A stretch of DNA of 64,000 nucleotides from Nymphaea colorata (GCF_008831285.2 NC_045142.1:1245001-1309000), one strand, 5' to 3'; counted from the first letter of the stretch, positions 29,800 through 43,742 are shown. Numbers and translations: made by a program. The notes: generated by a model not told the origin, from the sequence alone.

Positions 29800-31950
29800 T
29801 GAGGACTCTCTCTCTCTCTCGGTGCAATTTGAAAATGAGGTTATTCTTAGTTGTCCGCCAAAACACCGTCATTTCCATAGAACCACGCATAATTTAACAT
29901 TTTACAGAATGCCTGAAACCTTTACAAATTACAACCATTAATAAAAAAAGCATGATGATTTATTTTACCATATTTGGTAACGCAAAAACTGCTTGTCTTT
30001 TCGGAGGCTTTATATTGCAAAAAGTTTCTGCCATATAAAAATTAAAAAATATTATACAAAAAAATAAACCATCTTATTTTATAATCACCAGCGTTAACTA
30101 AAGAAACTATTTTGATTAACTACGTTAAAAATTAGTGGGTACATGAAAATAGAGAAAATACGGGCGGCTCACGCGAAATTTATTTTGAGAGAAAATCAAG
30201 ACGGCCTACTTTTCCTAATAATAAAGTAAACGAAAAGGAAGTAATAATTATTTTGTGCATCTTTCAGCAAGAAAACGAACTTTCTGGACGCTCTTTCTCA
30301 TTTTCTCGACACAATAAAAACGCCCTTCGATGTCTCCAGAATAACGATGTCGCCCTTCCGTGCAAGGAACATGCTTGTTCTCGTTGACCGAATGGATCGG
30401 ATCCGAGAAGAGAATATCCGGTTTGGTACGAAGGTCCTGCATGTTTGTAGATTCTTTAAAATCTTCCCATTTTGTGGCAGACATTCTAGAGCCCCAGACG
30501 GCCATGAAATTTTCAAGATCTGTTTTTAGTTATTTATTTGTGAAACTTTTATTAATTTCATAGATAACACAAGTCTCAAAATTGAGCAACAATCAATTGT
30601 TCTTGAGAAAGAAAGATGATGGTTCCGTAGCAAGAAGAGTCGCTGAGAATAATTGAACACACCTACCAGTCAATATTGAGCTACGCTCTCTCTCCTCCCC
30701 CCCAAGCGGTGCGGCACACCTGGTCAGACAAAGAATGCGAGATGAAGTGTGTCGCTCGTTTGATTCTCGTGGGTGCTACTCATAAAAGATGAGGTAGAGA
30801 GAGGTTTCCCTTTCAATTCCTGTCAACTTAATTGAGAGTTACAAAGTAAGACTTGCAAAACAAATTCTTCGTAACTCAATCATCATTTTCGCCTTAAAAT
30901 TGGTAGATCTTAGAGAAATGAAGAAACTTTAAAACTTATAGATATATAGATATATAGTGGTGTTAGATCCGTCAAGAATCTCAACCTCAACTATTTCATG
31001 TATCCACATTAACGATTATAGTAATCTAGAATTGTCTTGTATATTTTTTTCTTGCAACTGCTAGTATAGATATTTTTAGGGGTTGAGGCCACGACCAAAT
31101 TTGGCAGCTATTCATTTCTCTTTCTCTCTTTGTGTTGTTTATATAGCAGAGGTTAAGCAGACTGCCACCTATGTTAAAAGAAGCACCAAGAAAAATCTAA
31201 AAGAAAAAGTTGGATCACACTATCAATGGTCGGTAGGTTTTTTTGTGTTACAATACAATGAGCATACTTGCATGAGCTCCAGATGCCTCATGAATGTGAA
31301 AATTAAGAAGTTTGCATTTGTTTTTCTTACATACTTTTTCAACTCTATATCTCGAAATAGAATACATCTAATATGTTTTATGTGATATAAGGTGACATAA
31401 TGATCCCTGCCACATAGCCCAGCCCAGTTGAGCATTCCCATTTGTTTATGAACAGTGGGTAGTGGCAGAGATAAGAACTTTTGACTGAGAGAGACTAATT
31501 CAACAAAATATTAGATCTTTTAAATAGATAACAAAAAGGTTAAGATCAAGCACCATATATAAATAAGTAAACGCTCGAGAAGTAGCTTATATATAAACAT
31601 GCAAATGTTTGAGTCAACCAACATGCAGAAAAATAACTTTTATGGGACTGTATGGGCAACTGCCCACACAATCCCACATGCCCCCTACTCTTCCTCTAAC
31701 CACCAAAACGCGGATTACCTCATACATGATTTGGACTCTTATGTTAAGTCACCCAAATTTGGAACGCCAAGAACCATATGTCCCCGGTATAGTGTTTGCT
31801 TACTAGCCCTGCTTCAACAAATATAAATGGCTAGATATGGTTTTGATAACTCAAATTTGTGAATTTAGTTTTCAGGCTGCTCCAAATTCGACACAATCCG
31901 ATTTTAAATGCACCAAATTCCACAGAATCCGATTTTAAATGCATAACCCT
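29800..31950. other. Intergenic spacer, no firm gene
   Basis: A (CT)n run at about 29805-29821 lies just upstream of the HAD promoter. A minus-strand frame at 30248-30505 (85 aa, ATG start, MAVWGSRMSATKWEDF...) is open but unrecognised. The rest is AT-rich with nothing I can assign. Confidence 0.45.
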
Positions 31951-31956
31951 TAACTT

Positions 31957-32100
31957 AAGGGTTGTTTGATGATAGTAATACACTTGTTTCATGAATCTAT
32001 CTCATTTTTGAATCAGATTCATTGGACATGAATCTATCTCATTTTTGAAGCAGATTCATTGGACAGTAACAGTTTATTAATACTGTCAAACGGCTCCTTA
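31957..32100. mobile_element. hAT-like MITE, about 144 bp
   Basis: The left end AAGGGTTGTTTGATGATAGT and the right end, read on the opposite strand, AAGGAGCCGTTTGACAGTAT, are imperfect inverted repeats of the plant hAT type. A 37-bp unit starting catgaatctatctcattttt is tandemly repeated inside (31990 and 32027). There is no coding capacity. I do not see a clean 8-bp target duplication. Confidence 0.6.
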
Positions 32101-32771
32101 TAACAACAAAAAAAAAGGCCAAATGTAAATTGCATTGGAAATTTCCCTTTAGATCCGTGATTACGGTCCAAGGGGGCAGCATTATGTCATCATCAAACAC
32201 CTTGTAACACAAGAAACCACATAAAAAAATGCAAGAAGCAAGACCAAAAGTCCCAAGCATTATTGTTCAACATAAGGAAACTGCCAACGATGGGGGTTGT
32301 GTGGAACTCCAAGCAGTGGCAGCTTTGTAAACGATACTTATGAAAGGGGTATTTTCAAATTAGATAGTTTACCACGTACCTACGTCTGTGGCTTTTTTTA
32401 AAGTAACACTACAAATATATTTGGTTTCTAAGTATCATATATGCATAGTCTGCAACTTCCTAGCACTGTTGTTGATCAAATATTTTATCTCGCCAATGTG
32501 AAAATTGACCGACTTTAGTGTGGACCTTCATATATACATCAACGTCATCTGATTATATAAATATACACTAATGTTGCCAAAGCAATAATTTTCCTAGATT
32601 CTTAGACCCATGATTCTGTGTCATTTTGTCAATGAAGCATTTTTCTACCAACATTTGGAATGGCGTGTGATTAGATTTGCCAGCCCAAATGGACCTGTGG
32701 ATGGTCGGTTGGTTTGAATACCCCAAAGTCCAGCTGCGTAGAGCACCAGAAAAAGGAAAATCATGACTATG

Positions 32772-32933
32772 AAATGCTACTAGAATATATATATATATAT
32801 ATAATGGTGACTCTACATATATATAACACAAGAAAGAAAGACGGGCTGCTGTAATCTAGCGTCCCTTTGTGTATGATATATATAGAGTCACCATATTATA
32901 TACATATATATATATATGAAAGTATAGCTATTT
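32772..32933. repeat. Imperfect inverted repeat (fold-back), about 160 bp
   Basis: GGTGACTCTA at 32806-32815 is mirrored by TAGAGTCACC at 32883-32892. Pairing continues outward through (AT)n stretches to aaatgcta on the left and tagctattt on the right, and inward to about 32826 and 32871. The loop of about 45 bp contains acgggctgctgtaatctagc. A transcript of either strand would form a long hairpin. Confidence 0.75.
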
Positions 32934-33596
32934 TTAATGGTGAAGAAACCAGTAGGTGCTCTGTGACTTTCGTTCACAGAAAAAAGCCTTGGTTGTTTTC
33001 GTTTTTAAAAACTTACGATGTGATGGAAAAGCAACAACACAACTTTAGAGGAACCCACACCATTCTTCGTCCCCAAGAAAAAGAAACCTCCCGCAACTAA
33101 AACAAAGAAAATTAGTGGCTGTTGGCACGCAGTTGCTTGTGGGCAAGTATGCACTTCGCCACCTCTCTTTCCTTTGTGTGATCCCCAAACAAACTTTAAA
33201 TCCGGTGGACGCCACACTAGCCTTTGCCTTTCTCTTCATTCGCTGGAAAACCAGAACACGCCGAGTGATGAATATTTAATCAAATAACAGCAAGAACTTT
33301 TAAAGTTGAAACTTTCATATAATTCCTACTACATATCTTAATTCAAAAGGCTATGTTATTGTAAAATGCACGTTTCGAGCATGTTATATGTTCTCTAATA
33401 ATATTGAGGGACTTGCTTCTCATCCAGGTCTCGAAGCAGGTCTGAACTCTATGGACAGAAAGAAAAAGGATATTGGTTTCAACCTCTCATTGATTCTCCC
33501 GAAGTACGTAACTATGCCTCTTCTTTTATGCTATGTGCCCGTCTAGGTGATGCAGGAACAAATGAAATATTGAAAGCAGCTTTCCATTAAATTCGA

Positions 33597-33752
33597 AGGG
33601 GTTGTTTGGCAGCAGGGACAGAGTGTCCCAAACGCCCCAAATATTAGGGAGCTTCATGAAATATTGGAATCAATGTTTCTTGAATCTGACTAATCTTTTG
33701 GGCAGGTTTATCAAACAATCACAAAGTATCTTTTCTGCCAAACAATCCCTAA
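33597..33752. mobile_element. hAT-like MITE, 156 bp
   Basis: The left end AGGGGTTGTTTGGCAGCAGG and the right end, read on the other strand, TTAGGGATTGTTTGGCAGAA form terminal inverted repeats of about 17 bp with few mismatches. The interior has no open frame and shares the cttcatgaa / ttcttgaatct theme with the element at 31957. It lies in intergenic spacer. Confidence 0.7.
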
Positions 33753-36700
33753 TAGTTTTAATTCAACTTGAATTCGATTGGTTAGGATTCAATTACTAAA
33801 ATGAATTTGAATTTTGGGTGCAACATTTCTTCACTGTCTGACAAACACACAAAAATCCATGTACATGTGAGTCCCCGTCTAATTCAAGGCAGATTAGGTG
33901 TCTGATTGGGCCAGATGTCTACCTATGGATGCTGGTCTTGAATCTGCACACTGGACCAAAACCTGATCCGATCAGAGCGGCCTAACGGGGCAAGTTGGCA
34001 GCACATCCTAATCCCACTTAGGTCGTGTTTGCTTCAAATTAACATGGACATTAGGCTGTTTGGTCCTGATCAGCTGCCCAATAAGCCTGAACCACGTGGC
34101 TCACTCGGATTGACCCGTGCTGGGCCAATTGAATCAAGACAGCTGCTTAGGTTTGATCGCGACGGCGCATATCAGCCAATCCGATACCTAGCCGATGCGT
34201 ACCAACATAGGCTGAATTTGATGTGAAGATTGTCATTTTGAATACTATAATTGCTTGATCGTGATCGAAATCTAACTGTCAATCTAATTGGCCGATGTAG
34301 ATTTTAGTGGTTTTGTGTCTACCTTTGGAGCTTGTGTGAATAGTGTTCTCAAAATGATGTGAACCTAATGGACAAGAAAACATGGTGGGTCCAACTCAAG
34401 TTTTGTAATATCGAGTGGAAACAAGTCCATATAGATCACATTGTCGACACAGATGTATGATTTTGAAGCTCCAACCTTGCTGTGCCTTATGACATTTTGA
34501 GTAGACATTAGTGAACATAACTATCACATTGTTTCATAAGGTTGATGGCTGAACAAGTTTTAGAAAATATCTGGAAAACTTTGTGGCATTTCAGCTGTTT
34601 AAAATGGAATATAAAGCAATTGCCATTTTTTCCGTATCTTTTGTAGATATCTCTGATATTTTTTGTTCCCGTCAATCAAAAGGTGAATCACATGACCGAA
34701 TGGTTCAACCTACACAGGCTGATACATTGCTGCCATGGACACTGATGGACCACACAAATGGGTGGACACAAGAACATCACACGTCAGACAACTGACCTTC
34801 ATTTTTTTTTTAAAAAAGGCGTGTTTGAATGATCAGACAAAACGTAGCATGAGACGATCAGAAAAGTTTTATCCTGCGTCTCGAAGGACCCCGATCAAGA
34901 GAGTGATGAGACACTCGAAACAATTTATCAACTGACTGAATCTCTGAGCCCCTAGGGTCGTTTGATGGGTGGAGAAGCTATCCGGGGTAGCCTTCACCAT
35001 GAAGGGCTGGATCTCCACGGTAAAATAGCTAGCTCTCTTGTATTTTGTGACTTTTTTCACTAGAAAAGTTTTCTTCCCTCTCCCATGTTTGATGGCCCAA
35101 AGCAAAGGCGAAGCCAGGGGGTTGGCAGGGGCCATAGCCCCAGTGAGATTTTTGAAAAATAAACTATTTTGGCTTCTGAACAAATTCTGAAAAAATCAGT
35201 GTCCCCAGTGACTCTTTTTTTTAAACTTTATTATGGGCACCAACACGAGCACTGGTCACATAACCTTATCTGCTGCGCAAACCTTCTTGGGAGCAGAAGT
35301 ATATACTTGTTCTGCAAGAAAATATGTTGGTCTCTTCTCATAAACAATTAAGGGGTTCCAACCAATCCTTTCTAAAGAATTAGATAGTTTTCCCAAGCAG
35401 GCCTTCTATTTGGTAGGTAATACCGATGAAGCAACCACTAAGGCTATGAACTTAAGAAGTGGAGGGCAAATTAACGAAACGACCCTGGATCTTTCATATC
35501 ACTACCACTATTGTGAACCAATGGCTGAGACGATAGCCAAGGGAGGTGCAGTAGCTGTTCTAAACTGCAATTTCTCAGACCTGCACTTCACGTAAAGCCC
35601 ACTCCAACCAGAACTCCAGGTAATCCACCAGGCGACCTGATCTTCACTCATTTACCTTGCTTTACATACACGTATGACACTCAGATGCATATTTAGGAGA
35701 TAAAATTAACTGCAAATACCCAATAAAGCTTGTAATAACTTTTACATGCTTTTGTTAAATGCATTCAAAGAAAGCATGTTCTCCATTGGTCTGAATCAAA
35801 CGACATAGCTGTCATTTTTTTTTTTATGGGTTCTTCGTGAGGGCACCTACGGGTGCTTAACTTGCCGAGTGCTTCTTCCCTAACGCAAAGCTTTGCGAGA
35901 TCCAAATGTGCACAACTGTAAAGGTGCAAGACAGAAGCATGGGCCAGAACACAAAATATCAAGTCAAACTATGATTTAAATCGACAACAATCTCCACATA
36001 TGATCCTCTTGTATACAAAGGCAGCACAGGATAACAACCTTGACATATGATCCTCCTGTATAATGAATAGAATCAGACAAGGATACAGAAATCGATACCC
36101 GTAGACAACTTTGTGGATCAATAAGCCATGAAACTTTCGAATGTCGGCATTAGTGCTAAAATATAATATCGGAACATCGCTAAGATCCCAAGGCTAAGAA
36201 CTTTACATTCTTCTCCAGAGCTATGGCATTGAATATACCTCCCTTAGACTCTTGCAATGTACTTTGGGATCAAATATTACTCCAAAGTATTTAGTGGTAT
36301 AAGGTCCCTGGTCTAACTAACATTAGGATTATTTTCGGTACAACACACATCTATCTCCTCAGTTTTTCATTTTTCTAGACAATGTTAAGATATCAGAACA
36401 ACAAAAGAGACCGTTGGGCAATTTTTTTCCAGTAGCATGACCATCGGTAGATAGTGAGAGAAGAGCATACCCTCTTTGACAACGGAAGCTAAAAGGCATC
36501 TCTCCACACCATGAGGCTTGACAAAGTTGCTTCCTAAGGAAAAGCATACCAACAAGAGTGAAAAGGAAATGCCAAGACAAAGGTATAAGTCAATTATTTA
36601 GAAATTGCATTACATCGAGTGCTCATTAACGCTTCCCTACCAGTTTTACCTATGACATTACTGCAAAATGCAAACGTTACAAGGAAGCCCTCATCGAAGC

Positions 36701-36851
36701 TCACATTCTCCAAATTACTGTCAACTGATGCAGGCTTAAAATTATTGGTGCACATAGGATAAAAAAAGGGCCTATCATGCCTTGATACAAGAAAAATCAT
36801 CAGCCTCGGCAGGTAGAAAGAAACCTCGTGAAGGAAGAAATCTTCAGTCAA
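33753..36851. other. Spacer, no gene recognised
   Basis: Short open frames only, for example 35410-35595 (plus) and 36594-36851 (minus, a shadow next to the endosulfine 3' end). None resembles a known protein. The last few hundred bases probably include the 3' UTR of the endosulfine gene. Confidence 0.5.
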
Positions 36852-38289
36852 TTACTGATTGCTGCCTGCTTCCTCAGAAGAAATGTGTCCTGTGTCTGTA
36901 AAAGACATGAAAAAACAGATCATTAAACTAGGAAGGAGAGAGAAGAAACTAGAAAGCAAGCAGCGGCTACCTTCTCCATCGGCAGGAGCATAAGCAGATC
37001 TCCTTGATCGTACTTCTTGGTGAGGCGTAGGCTACAGAACAAAATACATGTTCAAGGGACTTGATATAACCAAAACAAGTGCAAAATAATCCAACAATAT
37101 TAAAATAAGCTCCGATAAAATAAGCTCCAAGTCCCAAGGATCATTCTAACAAATTATTGAAGTTTGTTCATATGCACTTTCAGATGTCTAGTGCACCAGC
37201 AGCATAATGTCAGATAGAAGTTGACTGGAAGCACAGAAACTATCAAGGAGTAACAATACAGTAAAAAACTCAAGTGAGCATAGAGATGAAATGTTCGCCA
37301 ATATCTTCTGCCCTTGTTCTATTATCCAGAAAGAGCATGCTTGTGGCCATTTCTCTTACTTATCCTCCTATCTCTACCACAAAACACAATCACAAACAAG
37401 CACATTTCATCAGAAAAACAAGGAAGCTTTCATTTGATTCTGATCTAATCGACCAGTGCAAAATTCAGAAAAAATTGACTTGAAGCACACAATCGAGCTT
37501 CTTGTTCATGGAAAGAAGAGAATTTTGGAACTTTTCAGTTTAGAAATTTTGCAATTGGTTTCTCAAAGAAAAAAACGTGCTCTCAGCTGTTTAAATGCAA
37601 AACATGGACACCTATGATCTCATAGTTCTGTTTATGAACTAAAAAGGACTACCAAGAAATCGGCTTGTATATACCTGAAGTTTTGGCCGTAGAGCTTCCA
37701 GTGGTCCCTTAGGTGCTCCTTGCTGTCATTTTTAAAACATTAGACAGCTAATTTACCACCAAAGGTATCTACCAAAGACAAGGAACAAAAAATACCTTTC
37801 CCAAAGCCCAATCAGCAGAATCAAAGAAGGCACGTTCATGGTCCTGGTTAAGAAAGAACAAGTCAAGTCAAAGTATTTCTAGTCTTGTCCAGAAAATAAA
37901 AATGGCCACCCTGTGCCAGATGAAATCACACAGACATGTAAATATGCTATATTTAGATCCTAAGAACTGAACTGCAAATTAGAAGTACCTTGGAAATCAA
38001 TGGAGGCTTCTTGGGTAAAATCCCTCCGTACTTTTTCTTGAGCATTGCCTCCTATACAAGGAAGATATTTAAGCTGAAATCATAGAAAATACCTTTGCCA
38101 GGCCACAAACAAATAAATAGATAATATAAGAAACAACACATAAGGGATATTCTAAGAACCTATAAATCATACCTCATCAAAATTAGGGGTTGTATCAGGC
38201 TCATTATCTTTGTTCGCTGTCAGGTCAGTGCCCTCAGTGCCTTCTAGATGTTCCTTTTCATTGGTATCGACATCCTTTACAGAAGACAT
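36852..38289 (-). CDS. Endosulfine (ENSA/ARPP19) homologue, 126 aa, 6 exons
   Basis: Exons, minus strand: 38289-38173, 38051-37989, 37843-37796, 37722-37675, 37031-36971 and 36895-36852 (TAA). They sum to 381 nt in one frame. The conserved core is KKKYGGILPKKPPLISK followed by DHERAFFDSADWAL (61-74), the plant form of the ENSA signature (FDSGDY in animals). S69 corresponds to the serine that Greatwall kinase phosphorylates in animals and yeast, turning the protein into an inhibitor of PP2A-B55. The N-terminal 40 residues are acidic and look disordered. The C-terminus (RSRRSAYAPADGEDTG) carries basic and serine residues of the kind phosphorylated in relatives. Identity is firm; a PP2A-inhibitor role in this plant is inferred from the family. 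Confidence 0.93.
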
Positions 38290-38309
38290 GCTGTGTTTGC
38301 CTTATTGAA

Positions 38310-40716
38310 CTAGATAGCAGCATGTGCAAGAAACTGAGTTACATTTGATGCCCAAACAAAGATAGAGCAAGATCTCAAATAATTGAAGCAAAAAATTACA
38401 CTGGAGACTGCGATGAATCAAGAGGAACAGGGAATTGTATAAATAATTGGCTAGATTGGAGGCATGCCCGCCAATCCAGCTTCGAAGCCACCACAAGAAC
38501 AATGGAGAGACAGAAATTTCAGATGTCTATTGGCAACTTTTCAGAGAATTATATAAATAATTGGCAATCATTTATTCAGAAAGCTTCAAGTACGCCATGG
38601 AAACAATAAAAAAATCATAGGTAGCAGAAACATACAGAATAAGAGGAAAAATATATATTAAGTTTATACATTCCAGAGATCAGAAACTAAATTTCCACGT
38701 AACAACTGCATTCTACTTGGTTTGGATGACCACACGGTACCACAACACAAGATTTTAAAAAATCTCACGATATTTATGAGAAAAAGAAGTAAGACAAAAA
38801 AAATCAGGAAAATATTGTGAGATTTTGACAATCTCTGCAAAAATTAAAATCTTGTGATAAAACGTAAAAAAAAAAGCAAAACATTACCATACAATCCTCA
38901 AAAATACCTGAGAAAAAAGGTCTCATTTTTAATCAAAACTATGTGAGAAAAAACTCGCTGATATTTTCCCAAGAATGATATTTGTGACAATGGTTTAGGT
39001 ATATCTGGTAATGGTTCATTAGAATGATAGCTTGTAAGCAGGATCACTGAAAGCAATTGTTGTTTGTGTTAAAAATTAGGAAAAGTCAAACCCTTATGGA
39101 CTGCACTATATAAGTTCCTAATTTTTTTTGGTTGAAGTGAAATGTAATGCCTGCTTCAAATCATATCAAGGATTCAGATCCCAACTTAATTTAAGCACCG
39201 GTCATGAAGACTAATACCCAGAAGAATGATTTCAGTTCAATAAGCTGCATCATAGCATAAATGAAACAAGTAATGTGTAGAGACTGCAAGGATGGAAGCA
39301 CATATTAAGAGGTAAGAATTATCCTCCTTTCACTAATGGGCGCTGCTATAGATGGCATGCAGCTCAAGAATATTTCTTCGTCATCAAGTAACTCACTGGA
39401 ATTCTGAACAATACTCTGAATTGCTAGTCAATCATAAGCACATAAGATCAACATAGACATTCCTGAACGACTCAATAATCTAGCACCCTTGCAAATGGTT
39501 CTTACATATGTCCATAACAAGTGATTGAGACCAATTCATACATGAGCAACAAAATTAGTCCTACAGATCCTAGGACAACTCTGATATTGTCAATCTAAAA
39601 CCGGAATACTGAAGAAGAATGTGACTCAAAGATGAATTTTCACCAATGAAGCCCAACAGGGAGTTTAACTCCCACACTCGACATGCAGAACGATAATTTG
39701 TTCTATATATCACTAGGCAAGGCATCACATAGAACTGAGTGGAAAAGTCAACAAAACAGCTAAATTTCAATTTGCAGCTACAGTGAAGAGAAATGAACAT
39801 TTTGAAGCAGTAAGAGATCTATTTTTCTATTTTCTTGTACAGGTAGTTCATGATCCTAAACTAAAGAAAACAGATCCAAAAAAAGAAGAAGAAGAAGAAG
39901 AAGAAGTGTACAAAAGTTAAAGCCTCCAGTAAAATCAGTTCCTTCTATTCACATCTCATATAAGTGAATCAATTTCAGATACGAAAGTAGCACAATAGTT
40001 AAGCAATAGGGTTATAGAACTAGAAGAAGAAGCATAGTTTCCAATCAGTAATCGCGAACTGAAAAAAAAAAGCTAAAAAATACAAGAAACAGTGTCTACG
40101 CACGCCAAATATACCAAAGAACCACAGCTCTTCCATTATAAGAGATATCTGTAATAGGAAATGCACAAAGTACAACATACTCAATTCATAAAGAACGAGA
40201 AATAAAATCTATAAAGACTGGAAGAGAAACTTAGATCTAAGACAATATTCAAAAGATATTACTATATTAAGCTTAAATATCCCAGAAACAAAAAATTCGA
40301 ATGTCTTCTGCTACAAGCCTACAACGAACTACACATCAAGAGAAACACTTAAAAGATTGTGCCGCAAATCAAGTTCGGTTTCTAGTCGAACTCAAAAGAC
40401 CTAGATCCAAGATCAACAGCAACAGAATTTTACATCCTCAAAGCGAAAAAAAAAAAAAACCAAAACAAAACTCCATTTCAGCCAAGATTCCCAGTATCAT
40501 TGCTCAAACAACACAAACAAACTTGAAACTCGCAGATCGCACTCCAAGAACCCCCAAGAAAATCATGTTCCGACCATTTCCAAGCAATGATCACGAGAAA
40601 GATTTGCAAGCAAAGAACTAAAGCATCACGAGTCAACCGAAATCCTCACAGATAAAGATTTAAACGCGAGAATTGAGAGGGAACAAAGCCAATCACCCCG
40701 CACGAACGGTACTCAC
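38310..40716 (-). other. 5'-UTR intron of the endosulfine gene
   Basis: A leader exon on the minus strand ends GATCGAG at 40717 followed by GTGAGTACC, a strong donor. The acceptor lies 10-40 bp before the ATG at 38289. The intron of about 2.4 kb is AT-rich, has a (GAA)n run at about 39884-39906 and contains atatt/ctcac-rich text at about 38750-38990 resembling the insertion at 13341-13749. Open frames inside it, such as 40301-40621 plus, are not recognisable proteins. Confidence 0.55.
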
Positions 40717-40899
40717 CTCGATCGAATCGGCAAACACGCAGTGGATCGAAAGCCTCACAAAAGAGTCAAAGAATCGGTGACGCGACAGAAGATCAACCTA
40801 AGGCGAGAGACGGGCAGCGCTCTGGCGCAGAGGAAGAAGAGCGGATGTGAGGCTGAGGCAGATCGATGAGGATCAATGGATGGAGGGAGAGATCAGGGG

Positions 40900-40906
40900 T
40901 TAAATA
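40900..40906 (-). promoter_or_regulatory. TATA-like box of the endosulfine gene
   Basis: The minus strand reads TATTTAA, about 180 bp upstream of the leader-exon donor at 40717. A CT/GA-rich stretch at about 40935-40960 lies just upstream of it. Confidence 0.45.
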
Positions 40907-40999
40907 GAAGAAGCCGTTGAGGGACACGGACACCTCCCTCCCTCTCTCTCTCTCCCCCACTCTGTCTCTGGATTGCATAAAACTGACGCGGAGAGGCAT

Positions 41000-43734
41000 G
41001 CGGCTGCCGCCTAACCTTTTGAAAATATCGTTATTTTATTGATTCCGTACCCTCACAAAGCCACCGCAAATTAAAAATAGAAGACGATATTTTGGCATGG
41101 GTTTGGACGACGTTAACTTCGGTTTTTATCAACATTATATCGCCAGAAAATCGAAACGGTAAGAGGGACGATATTATCCTTTTATAATATCGGTACATCT
41201 AGGCGCTTATTTACTAACCCACCCTAGTTGATACTATATTATTAATAATAATGATACAGACATCAGATACCGTTTGAAATTCCATATTTTGATAACAGCT
41301 CAATAATGCACTTTTTGGGGGGCACTTGGCAACCATACAAATATCTTGTTGTTGCATGCACTTGTCAAATTCATATAACATTATAATAATATTTCATGAA
41401 TCTGTCCTAATTTTTAGAGCCCATACATCGAACAATAACATGATTTGAGGTTGGTAGATTAGATCTAAACCCATCTAAATCTTAAACTCATGGATATGTC
41501 TTTCGACCCTCGCTGCCCAAAGACCACAAACCTACAGTTTTCCGCGAGTCAGATATTAGATTGCATAAAAGATTTGAGATCTGAGACTATCAAGCACAAG
41601 CACAGCATATTTCAATGCTTTCTTTGTCTATAACAAAGTGAGAAAGTAATGTGGTAAACAACAAAAGTAGAACATTTATTCAAGGCCTCCAAGTTGACCC
41701 CCTTGACATTTTTCTCCCACCACATGCTCCCCACATGTTGGTGGCGCATATTTGAAGGCTTAAAAGATGAGAATCATTGGTGAATAATATTCTAGTCTAA
41801 GTCTTGATTCTAAACCCAGCATTGTCCTGCTTTATCTTCAAAAAGATATGCTATGAAATCTAAAACCATATTGCAAACCTGAAATCCAGACTCTTGGATT
41901 TGTATCAATCCATCGAACATATTCTCAAAGATTTTAGACCGTCTGTGTAATTACACAGCTACAGTTCACAAACTGTTGTACCATCAGAGTTGAGTTTATG
42001 GTGTTACACACTCTTTGTCTTTATGGTTCTAAGACATAAATTGTCCAATCCAACCTCATTTATGAATTCGATACTATTTACTTAACTTGTCGACAAGGTT
42101 TAATCAGCCTAGACTGAAGCATAGGGAAAACCAACGGCTTTTAGTTCATGAAAGTGAAACCATTTTATAAGTTCACCAATCATGTTTGGCTCGACTTTAG
42201 TGCATCAAATGACGGCTTTCTTTTTCTGCAACTACAGTTTGTTAAAGTAAGGGCCGACCATCATAGTTTGAACTGATTTTTTTTTTTGAAAATTGATTTT
42301 TCATTACTATGTGAGTATATATATATATAAACTCAAATGTTTGTACTATGCTCTGTTCTGGCTCTATCTCACGGGGGACGGTGAGAAGAAGGCAGGGACA
42401 AAAAGGTGGAGGGGACCCTGACCAATCTTTCGTCACAGTAAGGGAAAAGGTGAGGCGGAGAGTGCAGATACGGCTCCGTGCTTGGCACCTGAATATATAA
42501 CCAGACGACACACTTTTTGTCATCACAGAGAACAATTATTGCCTTCTCCATCTCAAAAAGAAGAGAAAGAAAGGAAAAGTGAGTTGATGCCGTCCTTCAT
42601 GAGAATTGAGAACATGAACGTCAGCAGACTTTTCTTTTCTTTAAGTTTTTAGATATCTTTTTGAAATTTTTTGGTACTTTAAGTTTTTGAACAAATTTGG
42701 GTGTCGATAGTTTATGTTTCAGATGCTTAGTCACTATTATGGTGACAGAAGAGGGGGAAGGACCCAAGTGGGTTAGCATAGTAGGGGCCATCCGTGAGGC
42801 ATCATGTGAGCAATCATGGTTTGCCTTCACCAGGACAGCTAATTTGGCGTGCCTCTGTGCAGGACCGAACTAATTCAAGAATGGCCACCTTGAGCGGCTT
42901 GGTACGTCAAGCACTTGGCTCCGAGCTCCCCAACCAGTTCCAATAAAGCTGAAGGTGGGCTCAGCTAGCCCTGCACGAACCTTTGATAGAAAGAATGAAG
43001 GCCTTCACTGTTCACCTCAGATTTTGAGCTCAATGACAGCCCATTTTCGTTGAACTCGTTTAAGCAGCTCAGCTTTAGCCAAATATGATGGAAATAATCA
43101 GATCTAACAGAAATTTCTTCTAAAGCACCTAACCGAGACTTCTGAAGTTGAGCATGTTTTCCGTAAAACGATCAAATGAAGCTACGTCTGGCTCGTTGCA
43201 GGACGTAAATGAAGAAAAATTGAGCTCATGTCCACAGATTTTTTTTTTTTCTTTTCAAATGGCTATAAACCGAGAGGTCAGCTCCTTATCACGTCAAAAA
43301 AAAAGGACGAAATGAGAAGATTCCATGTCGAATCTAAAGAAGGCAATGTCGCTATGATCTCATACGAGTGAACTGCAATCGTCACCCATGTGGTAGACTG
43401 GCTCAGCCTTACAAAATCGCTTCACTGATATAGAAAAAAACAAGGAAGCTCACTACAAACATTTTTAAGAAGCATTATGAGGGTTAGGGAGGGCCCATGG
43501 GCCAAACTTAGAATGAGATCATCCTGATGACTCCACTCATACCACCTCATGGCTTCTTCAAAGCTAAGAATGACCAAAATCAATCCAGTAATTTGTTGGC
43601 ATTTAGGCTTCCAATGACCATTCCTTAGCCTTGAACCCATCAAGCTTTAGAAAATCAATCCTCAACTTAAACTAAGGTAATTAGGCCATTCGTCTTGCAT
43701 GAATGCAAGGCCCTAACAATATCATGTGAGCGGG
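41000..43734. other. Intergenic spacer, no gene recognised
   Basis: AT-rich DNA. A short (TA)n run occurs at about 42318-42330. Open frames at 42242-42551 and 42621-42830 (minus) have no recognisable product. Text near 41390-41440 (tttcatgaatctgtcctaat) resembles the interior of the MITEs at 31957 and 43743. Confidence 0.45.
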
Positions 43735-43742
43735 TTCCCTCA

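Noticed and set aside
34952..35095. Possible MITE with tttgatgg near both ends
   Set aside because: The two ends share tttgatgg mainly in direct orientation and the inverted match is weak.
40301..40621. Plus-strand 106-codon frame
   Set aside because: Lysine- and asparagine-rich low-complexity translation inside the endosulfine leader intron, with no family resemblance.
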